From Scytonema hofmannii PCC 7110 (GTDB taxonomy: Bacteria; Cyanobacteriota; Cyanobacteriia; Cyanobacteriales; Nostocaceae), in the NCBI RefSeq assembly GCF_000346485.2, contig NZ_KQ976354.1, forward strand, positions 8,546,039 to 8,610,038: a stretch of 64,000 nucleotides of DNA, given 5' to 3'. The notes under the pieces were generated by a model that did not search any database, had not been told where the DNA came from, and was given only the letters and a program-made list of their open reading frames with translations. Shown piece by piece: positions 43,452 to 51,456 of the stretch. Within the stretch, counting starts at the first letter, position 1; the number at the start of each line of letters is the position of its first letter. Position numbers and translations under genes: made by a program.

Positions 43452-43910
43452 TCACTGGTCACTGATTCTCCTAGCTTCTCGTTCTCGCAGTGATAGTAGC
43501 GCTTTCTGAGATTGAGGTAGACGATCGACTGTTCTTCTTGAAGGTTTTGGACGTGTGAAAGTTTTCCAAGCAGCTTTCATCCCGACCATGATACTGCGGG
43601 TACTAGCTTGAACGTTTTGCGCTTGTTGTTTGGCGCTATCTAGGCTTTGATCGACTTGCTTGACAACTTGACCAGCACTTTTGACTCCTTCACTGACATC
43701 GTCAGTTAGATCGGTGATTTCTAAGCTAGTCAGACGAATGGCTTCTAGAGTTGGTGGTAACTCTCTTGAAAGGGTGTCAAATAACTTTTCGGCACTCCGA
43801 GCTGCCCGTGCTACTTCTAGCAATGCGGGTAGCGCCGCTACCATAACCGCAGTGAGGCTAGCGGCAACTAGAAGTATAGATAGTCCTAGCCAAAAAAGGG
43901 GGTCAATCAC
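43452..43910 (-). CDS. DUF948-like membrane protein
   Basis: 152 residues from a GTG. One N-terminal membrane helix (FWLGLSILLVAASLTAVMVAA) is followed by a long helix of amphipathic heptads (LPPTLEAIRLTSLEITDLTD, SAGQVVKQVDQSLDSAKQQ) and a basic tail. DUF948 proteins are thought to anchor at the membrane in general stress responses. It lies 15 bp after a YtxH-like gene, and such pairs are common. Confidence 0.75.
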   Translation of the reverse strand: MIDPLFWLGLSILLVAASLTAVMVAALPALLEVARAARSAEKLFDTLSRELPPTLEAIRLTSLEITDLTDDVSEGVKSAGQVVKQVDQSLDSAKQQAQNVQASTRSIMVGMKAAWKTFTRPKPSRRTVDRLPQSQKALLSLREREARRISDQ

Positions 43911-43924
43911 TTTGGTATCGTTTA

Positions 43925-44272
43925 CTAGCTATCTAAATGTTGTGTAACAGGATCTGAGTTTTGTTCTGTGTTTTGCCGCTTTAAGACTTGGCTTTCCCTC
44001 TGGCTGGCGTCTATACCAGCTGCGATCGCATCTCGCAATCGATCTAATGTTTCATCCCAATTCGAGCGTGCGTTAGCAGAAAGGCGGTCTGCCTGTATCT
44101 GAACACTTGTTGAGATATCTTCTGCCAACTCTGGTAGAGCACTAGCAGATTTTTTTAAGATCTGACGCGTTTCGCGCCCTGTGCGAGGAGCCAAGAGTAA
44201 TCCGGTTAGGGTGCCAATAGCAGATCCTAACATTAACCCACCGATAAATAATCCCGAACGGTTGTTAGACAT
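43925..44272 (-). CDS. YtxH-domain protein
   Basis: 115 residues from the ATG at 44272 (MSNNRSGLFIGGLMLGSAIG). The glycine-rich membrane segment followed by TGLLLAPRTGRETRQILKK is the YtxH hallmark. The rest is one long helix (WDETLDRLRDAIAAGIDAS). It forms a two-gene unit with the DUF948-like gene downstream. General stress or cell-envelope role, unproven. Confidence 0.82.
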   Translation of the reverse strand: MSNNRSGLFIGGLMLGSAIGTLTGLLLAPRTGRETRQILKKSASALPELAEDISTSVQIQADRLSANARSNWDETLDRLRDAIAAGIDASQRESQVLKRQNTEQNSDPVTQHLDS

Positions 44273-44444
44273 TTTCTTTTTCTTCTCCTTATACACATTC
44301 TATGTGGGTTTCCACGCTTTGCGAAATCCCAATATTTACTTTCTGTGATGCCAAAAGGTGGCTTTTCTTCTTTGTGTGTGTTTTTAGTTACTATCTACGG
44401 TGATAATTTTACTGAAAATTAAAGAATCTGAAAAGAATTTATTT

Positions 44445-44774
44445 TTAAATTCTTTTTTTCATGGATATCGCTCTGAGTTGAAAAAAATCACGACGCCAGA
44501 TTTGCTGACCAAAAGCCAGAAGGCTAAAAATTTGTCGCACCTGTTGAATTTGTACTTGTTTTGGTTGGTTTCCTTGGCGCAAGTTATGGATATTTCTCTG
44601 ACCAACGTGAATCGCTGCTGGGGCTTTATGTAACACAGCATGAGTACTGCGTTCTGCAGCACTTAAGATATCAGCAATATTTGCGATTCGCCGTTTAAGT
44701 AGCCAAACCCGCCAAGCTACGTAGAAAAGTGTCAGAGATGCGAGCATATTAATAACGACAACAACTGCGACCAT
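44445..44774 (-). CDS. Small membrane protein, conserved type
   Basis: 109 residues. One N-terminal membrane helix (VAVVVVINMLASLTLFYVAW) is followed by a basic, helical region (VWLLKRRIANIADILSAAER, GQRNIHNLRQGNQPKQVQI). It precedes the YtxH and DUF948-like genes on the same strand, about 170 bp away, and has the same anchor-plus-helix layout. I know no function. Confidence 0.65.
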   Translation of the reverse strand: MVAVVVVINMLASLTLFYVAWRVWLLKRRIANIADILSAAERSTHAVLHKAPAAIHVGQRNIHNLRQGNQPKQVQIQQVRQIFSLLAFGQQIWRRDFFQLRAISMKKRI

Positions 44775-45027
44775 ATAATATCTTTTTGCACCCTTGGTAT
44801 CTGCTTTAAAATCGACAAATTATATTTTTCATTCCAAAAAATCATATTTTTCTCTGATACTGGCTAAAATATTTTTGAAAATTCTACATTATTAACCATT
44901 ATCAACTTATAACTCGATATATTAAATTTTTGATAACACTTGTGTCATGTTGTACATTCACTCCTGTTGCCATCGCCGGAATTGTGTATTGTGAAAACAG
45001 CTAGGCTAATGTTTAAATGGAGGTCGA

Positions 45028-45246
45028 ATGACTCCTATGATTATGCGTCAGCTTTGGTCTGTGGTAGAAACCGCCCAAGCCAAGACGCTTTTACAGCTCG
45101 ACGATGCCAGCTTGGTGCAATGGTTGGTAAAGCAAACCAAGACCCAAGCTCTATTAGACCGTCATGAAACCGATTTCTTGAGCGACTATATCAAATCTCG
45201 TTTAACACTGATTCGGGATATGGCTCAAGAACGTCAGTATTCTTAG
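45028..45246 (+). CDS. Small conserved helical protein
   Basis: 72 residues from the ATG at 45028, or two codons later in MIMRQLW (GGAGG lies nine bases before the first ATG). The sequence QLWSVVETAQAKTLLQLDDA, WLVKQTKTQALLDRHE and LSDYIKSRLTLIRDMAQER is typical of a small cyanobacterial family of unknown role. The stop lies at the edge of an ACCAGTG heptamer block. Confidence 0.7.
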   Translation: MTPMIMRQLWSVVETAQAKTLLQLDDASLVQWLVKQTKTQALLDRHETDFLSDYIKSRLTLIRDMAQERQYS

Positions 45247-45279
45247 GTGACCAGTGACCAGTGACCAATGACTAATGAC
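45247..45279. repeat. ACCAGTG heptamer block
   Basis: About four units of ACCAGTG with the last ones altered to ACCAATG and ACTAATG, between the converging 72-residue and ribD genes. It overlaps the ribD stop. Confidence 0.85.
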
Positions 45280-46462
45280 TCGTAGGTAAATAACCCTCCA
45301 CTACACAATCAGAACCGACAACTCGCATCTCTACACGTTCTAAAGACAACGCTTCGGTCATGGTGCTAAAACCAAGATCGCCCACAGGTGTCGGAGCATT
45401 GTTCCCACCGATGATTTTAGGAGCAATAAAGGCAAGAACTTTTTGCACGGCTCCTTGAGCGATCGCACTAGCAGCCAAGACACCACCGCACTCCCAAAGG
45501 ACGCTGCAAAAACCTCGATCGTACAAGTAAGCCATTGCCCGAGTAGGTGTGAGTGGTGTTAATTCTACCACTTCCACCCCAAGCTTACGTAACAGTTCTT
45601 GAAAGCTGGGGTTAGCACCCTGTTCCGTTAAAACTAAAGTGGGAGCCTCTGAAGTTTGCCACAAATGAGCTTTTTCAGGTAATTCAAGACTGCGACTCAT
45701 CACCACACGGAGAGGATTGTGTGCTCCTTGTTGATGGCTAGTGAGATGGGGGTTGTCGTGTCTAACCGTATTGCCACCAACGATCACTGCATCGCAAGCT
45801 GCTCTAACTTGATGAACTTGATGGCGAGCAGCTTGATTTGTGATCCAAGCACTGTGACCGCTAGAAGTAGCTATTTTACCATCTAAAGTCATGGCATATT
45901 TCAAAATACCAAAAGGTTGTTTGTAGAGAATGCGATGGGCAAAGCCCTCATTCAACTTCTTACAAGCTTCCTCTTCTACTCCAACCAAAACTTCTATTCC
46001 CGCAGCACGCAAGCGAGCAATACCACCACCTGCTACGAGTGGGTTGGGATCGACCATACCAACCACCACTTTAGACACCCCAGCAGCAACCAATGCTTCG
46101 GAACATGGGGGAGTACGCCCGTAGTGATTGCACGGTTCGAGACTTACGTAAATAGTAGCGCCACGAGCATCAGTACCAGCTGCTTTTAAAGCAAAAACTT
46201 CTGCATGGGGTTCGCCAGCACGGGGATGAAATCCTTCCCCCACAATTTTTCCATCTTTCACTATGACAGATCCTACCATGGGGTTTGGAGAAGTCCGTCC
46301 TAGGGCAAGGCGGGCTAATTCCACACACCGCTGCATCATCGCCCGGTCAAAATCAGTTCCTACGCCTAGCACAACTTGTGAATTTTGTCCAAGTTCTGAC
46401 ACGACTTGAGTTTCATTAATATGTAAAGTGTCCTGTTGAGGAAGCAATGGGGAGTTATTCAT
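45272..46462 (-). CDS. ribD: Bifunctional riboflavin biosynthesis deaminase/reductase
   Basis: 396 residues from the ATG at 46462 (MNNSPLLPQQ). The deaminase part (about 45-170) has HAEVFALKAAG and EPCNHYGRTPPC, the Zn ligands of the cytidine deaminase fold. The reductase part (about 185-395) has KYAMTLDGKIATSSGHSAWI, VGGNTVRHDNP and GGNNAPTPVGD. Together they do the deamination and NADPH reduction of the riboflavin pathway. The N-terminal 40 residues are an extension of low conservation. Monocistronic. Confidence 0.95.
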   Translation of the reverse strand: MNNSPLLPQQDTLHINETQVVSELGQNSQVVLGVGTDFDRAMMQRCVELARLALGRTSPNPMVGSVIVKDGKIVGEGFHPRAGEPHAEVFALKAAGTDARGATIYVSLEPCNHYGRTPPCSEALVAAGVSKVVVGMVDPNPLVAGGGIARLRAAGIEVLVGVEEEACKKLNEGFAHRILYKQPFGILKYAMTLDGKIATSSGHSAWITNQAARHQVHQVRAACDAVIVGGNTVRHDNPHLTSHQQGAHNPLRVVMSRSLELPEKAHLWQTSEAPTLVLTEQGANPSFQELLRKLGVEVVELTPLTPTRAMAYLYDRGFCSVLWECGGVLAASAIAQGAVQKVLAFIAPKIIGGNNAPTPVGDLGFSTMTEALSLERVEMRVVGSDCVVEGYLPTSH

Positions 46463-46544
46463 ACCCAATAACTTTATAATAATTCCATTCCAACAGGTTA
46501 CCTTAGAGCAATGATTGTTGATAGTTGCCAATCAATACAAAAAA

Positions 46545-46640
46545 GTAGGGGCGCAAAGCCGCCGCGCCCCTACCAACCACTAACCACTAATCACCAATGA
46601 GCAACAAAAACGCATGGCGATCGTTCTGTATGGCGCAATG
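46545..46640. repeat. Hairpin GTAGGGGCGC and related sequence
   Basis: GTAGGGGCGC / GCGCCCCTAC around a 9-base loop (about 46545-46573), followed by ACCACTA heptamers and a second, weaker GGCGCAATGCCTTGCGCC palindrome. A compound repeat block upstream of ribD. Confidence 0.7.
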
Positions 46641-46670
46641 CCTTGCGCCCCTACTAACCACTAACCATTT

Positions 46671-47288
46671 TCAAGACTGTTCTGCCAGCTTGAAGTGTTG
46701 CCACCAACGATTCAAAGGAAAATAGACAACTGGTGCCCATAGACTACTGAGAATAGCAGAAGCAAGGGCAACTTTCTGGAAATAAGCCCAGATGTCTGCC
46801 GCAATTGCGTTACCCATTAAAGTTAATTGGGACGCAAAAATTGTTTCTGCAAGAACTGCCATACCAAATACAATTAAGGCAATAGAAATAAAATCTTCTT
46901 GAATAAAGCGTTGTTTTTGGAGCATTCCCGTAAGTCCCCCCACAATTCCCAAACTCAAAGCGTGAGTTGGGTCTGGTGAAGTCATCGCATCTTGGAGTAA
47001 CCCCAAAACTATCCCAGCACAGGTACCTTCAAAGGTTGTACGCTTGACACTCCAAGCAACCACCCAAATTACAGTCCAATTAGGTCCAATACCTAACAAT
47101 TCCATACCGGGAAACCGTGTAGGAAGTATCATTAAGCACAAAAATGCCGACCCCACTGTAATCCCCCAATCAACGACTTGACGTAAGAAGGGATTCCAGC
47201 GAGAAAGAGGGCTAATTTTAATTCCGGATTTTCGCCTTGTTGGTTTTGGTTTTTTCTGTCTGCCACCATTTAAATGTATAAATTGCAT
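46671..47288 (-). CDS. mreD: Rod-shape protein MreD
   Basis: 205 residues with a basic N-terminus (GGRQKKPKPTRRKSG) and five or so membrane segments (VGSAFLCLMILPTRFPG, LGIVGGLTGML, ISIALIVFGMAVLAE). It follows mreC with a 2-bp gap, which fixes the call; the sequence itself is weakly conserved, as usual for MreD. MreD is part of the elongasome that guides side-wall peptidoglycan synthesis. Confidence 0.88.
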   Translation of the reverse strand: MQFIHLNGGRQKKPKPTRRKSGIKISPLSRWNPFLRQVVDWGITVGSAFLCLMILPTRFPGMELLGIGPNWTVIWVVAWSVKRTTFEGTCAGIVLGLLQDAMTSPDPTHALSLGIVGGLTGMLQKQRFIQEDFISIALIVFGMAVLAETIFASQLTLMGNAIAADIWAYFQKVALASAILSSLWAPVVYFPLNRWWQHFKLAEQS

Positions 47289-47290
47289 CT

Positions 47291-48103
47291 TTAATTAGAT
47301 TTTTCTAACTGTGTATTTTCTGAAGTGGGTTTTTCCGATTCTACGTTTTCAGGCTTCGGGTAGACTGCTACCCAATCTAAGGAACGTATTGGAGGGAAAA
47401 GTTCCACTTTTGCTACTGATGCTGGTAGTTTTTTCAAATCTAGCGACTTCACCTTTCCCACTGCTAAACCTGATGGAAATTTTTGGCTGTATGTAGATGT
47501 AGCAACCAAATCTCCAGGTTTTACATTTGGAACTTTTTCATAAAACTCCAGCACTGCATCCGCAGAGGCGTCTCCCCGCAATACACCTTTAGCACCAGTG
47601 CGGGTAACGGTGACGCCAACTTGGCTCTTAAGGTCGCTAATGAGCAGCACGCGACTGGTGTTGGGAGTTACACTCTCTACTAAACCTACTAACCCGCCAT
47701 CAGCTTTAACAACATAACCTTCTTTAATCCCCGCGATCGCACCGCGATTGAGGGTAACTTGTTGCCACCAATTATCAGCACCTCGCCCTACAACCCTAGC
47801 TGGAATTGGGCGTGCTGATAAGGGCTGCTTTTCTACATAGCTCAATAACTCTTTTAATTTTTTATTTTGATTTTCTAGGTCTTGTATGCGGGTTTGAAGT
47901 TCTAACACCCGAGGATTGTCTCCCGAAACTTCCTCTGATACGGGCGCTGTTTGCAACATCTGGAACGGACGGGTAAGACCCTCGTAAACTTCAATAAGGA
48001 GCGCACCTTGGGTTTGTCTAAGTCCCCAAGCACCACTGATAACTATACCTAACAAACCAATTTGTAATCCTCTCCGCTCCCACCAGCGACGTGCTGTATA
48101 CAT
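47291..48103 (-). CDS. mreC: Rod-shape protein MreC
   Basis: 270 residues from the ATG at 48103 (MYTARRWWERRGLQ); the frame is open 24 codons further upstream. One N-terminal membrane helix (IGLLGIVISGAWGLR), a coiled coil (VLELQTRIQDLENQNKKLKE) and the beta-rich MreC domain (ARVVGRGADNWWQQVTLNRG, ISDLKSQVGVTVTRTGAKG). It is the periplasmic link between MreB, MreD and penicillin-binding proteins. An acidic tail (PENVESEKPTSENTQLEKS) ends the protein. Operon mreB-mreC-mreD. Confidence 0.93.
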   Translation of the reverse strand: MYTARRWWERRGLQIGLLGIVISGAWGLRQTQGALLIEVYEGLTRPFQMLQTAPVSEEVSGDNPRVLELQTRIQDLENQNKKLKELLSYVEKQPLSARPIPARVVGRGADNWWQQVTLNRGAIAGIKEGYVVKADGGLVGLVESVTPNTSRVLLISDLKSQVGVTVTRTGAKGVLRGDASADAVLEFYEKVPNVKPGDLVATSTYSQKFPSGLAVGKVKSLDLKKLPASVAKVELFPPIRSLDWVAVYPKPENVESEKPTSENTQLEKSN

Positions 48104-48193
48104 AGTAACCTTCTCTAGCCATAACTTTACATAAGACAGAAGAATTCTATATTTATGATAAATATAGAACTCCATATCTGAGAATCCCTGATT

Positions 48194-49237
48194 TTACATA
48201 TTCCGAGAACGTCCACTAAACACACGTTCTAATTGTTTGAAGTTTTCTAACACTCGCCCTGTTCCCAAAACCACACAGCTTAATGGGTCAGCAGCAACGT
48301 GCGTAACTATACCCGTCTCATGACTTATTAGGGTATCCAATCCTTTGAGTAAAGCGCCTCCTCCAGCGAGCATAATCCCTCGGTCGATGATATCTGCGGC
48401 TAGTTCGGGAGGTGTCCGTTCCAGGGTTCGCTTCACCGCTTCTATAATGACTGACAGTGGTTCAGACATACTTTCGCGAATTTCAGGACCTTTGATGGTC
48501 ACAGTTCGCGGTAAACCAGAAAGCAGGTGTAAGCCTCTGACTTCCATAAAGGAGTCATCGTCATCGTGAGTAGGATACGCCGAGCCAATGCGAATTTTTA
48601 TATCTTCTGCAGTCCGTTCCCCAATCACTAAGTTATGAACTTTCTTCATATATTGCATGATTGCTTCTGTCAGTTCATCTCCAGCGATGCGTACTGATTC
48701 AGAAATTACCGTACCTTGAAGACTTAGCACTGCGACTTCTGTTGTTCCACCACCAATATCAATAATCATATTGCCTGTTGGTTCTGCTACAGGCAGCCCA
48801 GCTCCAATGGCTGCAGCCACAGGCTCATCAATTAGGTAAACTTCTCGTGCGCCCGCTTGAGTAGCTGCGTCCATCACAGCTCGTCTTTCGACGCCTGTTA
48901 CTCCACTAGGAATACCTATGACTATACGGGGTAAGACTAAGGATTTACCTTCGTTGACTCGCTGAATAAAACTTTTCAACATCAACTCAGCCGTGTCAAA
49001 GTCAGCAATTACACCGTCCCGTAAAGGACGTAAGGCAATAACATTCCCTGGTGTCCGACCGAGCATTTTTTTGGCCTCTTCTCCTACCGCTAGGGCGATT
49101 TTCTCGTTTTGATCGATCGCCACTACCGAAGGTTCTTGAAGAACAATCCCTTTACCTGATACATATACGAGGGTGTTGGCAGTACCGAGGTCGATACCCA
49201 TATCCCGCGATAAGGAAAATCTACTAAAAAGACCCAC
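48194..49237 (-). CDS. mreB: Cell-shape actin homologue MreB
   Basis: 347 residues from a GTG. Phosphate loops MGIDLGTANTLVYVSGKG and NMIIDIGGGTTEVAVLS, and ADIIDRGIMLAGGGALLKGL, define the actin-like ATPase. MreB filaments direct cell-wall growth; in filamentous cyanobacteria they set cell shape. First gene of the mreBCD operon; mreC follows about 90 bp later. Normal length. Confidence 0.97.
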   Translation of the reverse strand: MGLFSRFSLSRDMGIDLGTANTLVYVSGKGIVLQEPSVVAIDQNEKIALAVGEEAKKMLGRTPGNVIALRPLRDGVIADFDTAELMLKSFIQRVNEGKSLVLPRIVIGIPSGVTGVERRAVMDAATQAGAREVYLIDEPVAAAIGAGLPVAEPTGNMIIDIGGGTTEVAVLSLQGTVISESVRIAGDELTEAIMQYMKKVHNLVIGERTAEDIKIRIGSAYPTHDDDDSFMEVRGLHLLSGLPRTVTIKGPEIRESMSEPLSVIIEAVKRTLERTPPELAADIIDRGIMLAGGGALLKGLDTLISHETGIVTHVAADPLSCVVLGTGRVLENFKQLERVFSGRSRNM

Positions 49238-49570
49238 GCGTTTCTACGCCCCCTAATTCCAATACTTTTTACTACAACCGTAAGAGAGAATCGTGCTGGA
49301 TTCTATTACGTTTTTTGTCCTGAGTCTAGTAAAGCAGAATATCTTTTCATATATTTTTTTTATTCTTCAACCAGCCCCAAGCTTCTACTGTTTTATATTC
49401 TTTAGCTTCATATGTGTATCCGTATGCTTTTGTAGTTTGCACTGAATATTTTTTATCAGTTCTCTCAGTAATTATAATTGTTATTTATTTGACAATACTT
49501 TTTTAGCGCTGCAATTCGCTATTATAGAATTCAAAATCAACAAGTACATAAGTACTGAAAGGAAACTCTC
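49238..49570. other. Divergent promoter region mreB / ssb
   Basis: 333 bp, AT-rich, between divergent genes. It should hold both promoters. No repeat or small gene seen. Confidence 0.5.
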
Positions 49571-49930
49571 ATGAGCGTTAATGTTGTCACTTTAGTGGGT
49601 CGCGCTGGTATGGACCCCAAACTTACTTGTTTCGAGACAGGAAAAATGAAGTGTCAGTTTTCTCTAGCCGTCAGACGTCCCACCAGTAGAAGTGATGAAC
49701 CAGATTGGTTTAACTTAGAACTCTGGGGAAACGAAGCACGAGTTGCAACCGATTACGTGAAAAAGGGCAGTTTAATTGCCGTCAAAGGTGCTCTCAAGCT
49801 CGATTCTTGGGTTGACCAAAACGGTAACAAACGAACTTCACCAATTATCCGTGTGGACAGGCTAGAGTTACTCGGTTCCAAGAAAGATATAGAAACTGAC
49901 GGGATCGATAGCAATTCGGAGAATTTTTAA
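49571..49930 (+). CDS. ssb: Single-stranded DNA-binding protein
   Basis: 119 residues, with AAGGAAA before the ATG. OB fold: NVVTLVGRAGMDPKLTCFET, KCQFSLAVRRP, WFNLELWGNEARVATDYVKK and SLIAVKGALKLDSWVDQNGN. The tail is short (DIETDGIDSNSENF): acidic with a final Phe, but without the full DDxIPF of most bacterial SSBs, so partner binding may be weaker or served by another SSB. Cyanobacteria often have two ssb genes. Confidence 0.92.
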   Translation: MSVNVVTLVGRAGMDPKLTCFETGKMKCQFSLAVRRPTSRSDEPDWFNLELWGNEARVATDYVKKGSLIAVKGALKLDSWVDQNGNKRTSPIIRVDRLELLGSKKDIETDGIDSNSENF

Positions 49931-49935
49931 TTGGG

Positions 49936-50066
49936 TTAGTTGTTAGTTGTTAGTTGTTAGTTGTTAGTTGTTAGTTGTTAGTTGTTAGTTGCCACTGGTC
50001 ACTGGTCACTGTTCACTGATTAGTTGTTCTACCATCAACCACTAACCACTAACCACTAACCACTAA
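49936..50066. repeat. TTAGTTG, CACTGGT and ACCACTA heptamer repeats
   Basis: About eight units of TTAGTTG (49936-49991), then CACTGGT units, a short gap and about four ACCACTA units (about 50035-50065) which end at the stop of the next gene. All have period seven with different unit sequences. Confidence 0.9.
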
Positions 50067-50819
50067 CTAATAACTAATTTGCAGTGTTACCGTAGCTTCC
50101 ACTTGTTGCTCTGAGCCAACGACAGGAGTGGAAGCATCTTGTGAAGCTGACTCTCGTACCTTTAGCGCCCCCATCATCGATATTGGTGGTGGCGTTGGTG
50201 CATTTGCCCCATCTATTTCAATACTAACAACTTCTTTGGCTTGGAATCCTAATGTACCCAAAACTGCACTCGCTTGCTGCTGTGCATCTTGGGTTGCTTC
50301 TTTGAGGGCTTGTTGTTTGGCGATCGCGATCGCGTCGTCACTGGCGATAAAACTGATGCTACTAATTTGCGTCGCTCCTGCTTTGACAGCTTCATCTAAT
50401 AAAGTGCCAGCACCTTCTGTCGGCAAACGAAACCTCACAGTGTTAGTAGCCGTATACCCAGTTAGACGCTGCACGTTATTATTGTAGCTATAAACTGGGC
50501 TAAGACTAATGCCAGTGGTTTGCAATTTCTCTACTTTTCGACTTTTCAAAAGTTCTACCACCTCTGACGATCTGCGAGCTGCTTCTTTCTGAACTTCTTG
50601 TGCTGTTTTCCCCTGAACCTCAACTCCTAAAGTGATTTGAGATAGAGTTGTGGGAATTTCTTGTGTACCGCGCCCACTTACAGTCAAAGTTCGCAGCATT
50701 CTTTGCTTTTCTTGTGCCAAAGTAGGTTGGGCAAAACTGACGTATAACAGCAAAGCTATGGGTACAGTTTTCCAGAGGTTCCTTGAATTGAATCGAGAAC
50801 CAAGTGTAACGATATTCAT
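50067..50819 (-). CDS. Periplasmic SIMPL-domain protein (DUF541)
   Basis: 250 residues. Signal peptide (TVPIALLLYVSFAQPTLAQ), then RTLTVSGRGTQEIPTTLSQI, GVEVQGKTAQEVQKEAARRS and LSPVYSYNNNVQRLTGYTAT, all SIMPL hallmarks. The domain is found in outer-envelope proteins linked to oxidative stress and polymer binding; the exact role is unknown. Monocistronic, with a dispersed hairpin just upstream. Confidence 0.88.
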   Translation of the reverse strand: MNIVTLGSRFNSRNLWKTVPIALLLYVSFAQPTLAQEKQRMLRTLTVSGRGTQEIPTTLSQITLGVEVQGKTAQEVQKEAARRSSEVVELLKSRKVEKLQTTGISLSPVYSYNNNVQRLTGYTATNTVRFRLPTEGAGTLLDEAVKAGATQISSISFIASDDAIAIAKQQALKEATQDAQQQASAVLGTLGFQAKEVVSIEIDGANAPTPPPISMMGALKVRESASQDASTPVVGSEQQVEATVTLQISY

Positions 50820-50849
50820 TGTTCACTCCTCAATAAGAGATTAAAGTCC

Positions 50850-50882
50850 AGATCCCCGACTTCTTTAAGAAGTTGGGCATCT
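50850..50882. repeat. Dispersed hairpin repeat, degenerate
   Basis: AGATCCCCGACTTCTTTAAG pairs with the following AAGTTGGGCATCT, with a mismatch or two. Same family as 21021, 28133 and 36233. Here it lies between two promoters, not at a gene end. Confidence 0.75.
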
Positions 50883-50957
50883 TGTAGTAGGATATGCTGT
50901 TAATTTGGCACCAATAAAATTAAAAAGTGGTGTAGTTACGTTTTTGGAAACTGAACA

Positions 50958-51374
50958 ATGGTGTACTGGTTGCTGAAAACTGAACCAGAAGAATACTCTT
51001 ATAGCAATCTAGAAAAAGATGGCGAGGGAGTTTGGGATGGAGTGAGCAACGCTTTAGCTCTCAAGCATCTACGTACAATGGAGATTGGCGACTTAGCATT
51101 GATCTACCATACAGGCAAAGAGCGACAGGTTGTGGGTATCGCAGAAGTTGTGAGCTTACCCTACCCCGATCCAAAATTAGATGATGCCAAACGAGTGGTT
51201 GTGCGGTTAAAAGCAGTGCAAAAAGTCAAGCAGCCAGTGACATTATCTCGAATAAAACAAGATAGCAACTTTGAAAACTTTGATTTGTTGCGGCTTCCTC
51301 GACTATCTGTAGTGCCTGTATCAGAGTTTTACTGGCAACGCCTTCTACAATTAGCAGCAGCGACGGTCGGTTAA
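50958..51374 (+). CDS. EVE-domain protein
   Basis: 138 residues. YWLLKTEPEEYSYSNLEKDG, VWDGVSNALALKHLRTMEIG and LIYHTGKERQVVGIAEVVS are the EVE fold (PUA-like), which in other organisms reads modified bases such as 5-methylcytosine derivatives in DNA or RNA. Length is normal for the single-domain form, as in human THYN1. Partner and target unknown. It precedes the antiporter gene by 82 bp on the same strand. Confidence 0.92.
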   Translation: MVYWLLKTEPEEYSYSNLEKDGEGVWDGVSNALALKHLRTMEIGDLALIYHTGKERQVVGIAEVVSLPYPDPKLDDAKRVVVRLKAVQKVKQPVTLSRIKQDSNFENFDLLRLPRLSVVPVSEFYWQRLLQLAAATVG

Positions 51375-51456
51375 TTCAGTTCTTTTCGTAACCAATGAAT
51401 GATACTTGCTCTCAACAAACTTGTACATTAAAGAGAAGGTTTTTTTTTGGTAACCA

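Noticed and set aside
44400-44633. 77-codon plus-strand frame
   Set aside because: Antisense to the small membrane protein gene at 44445-44774; no ribosome site.
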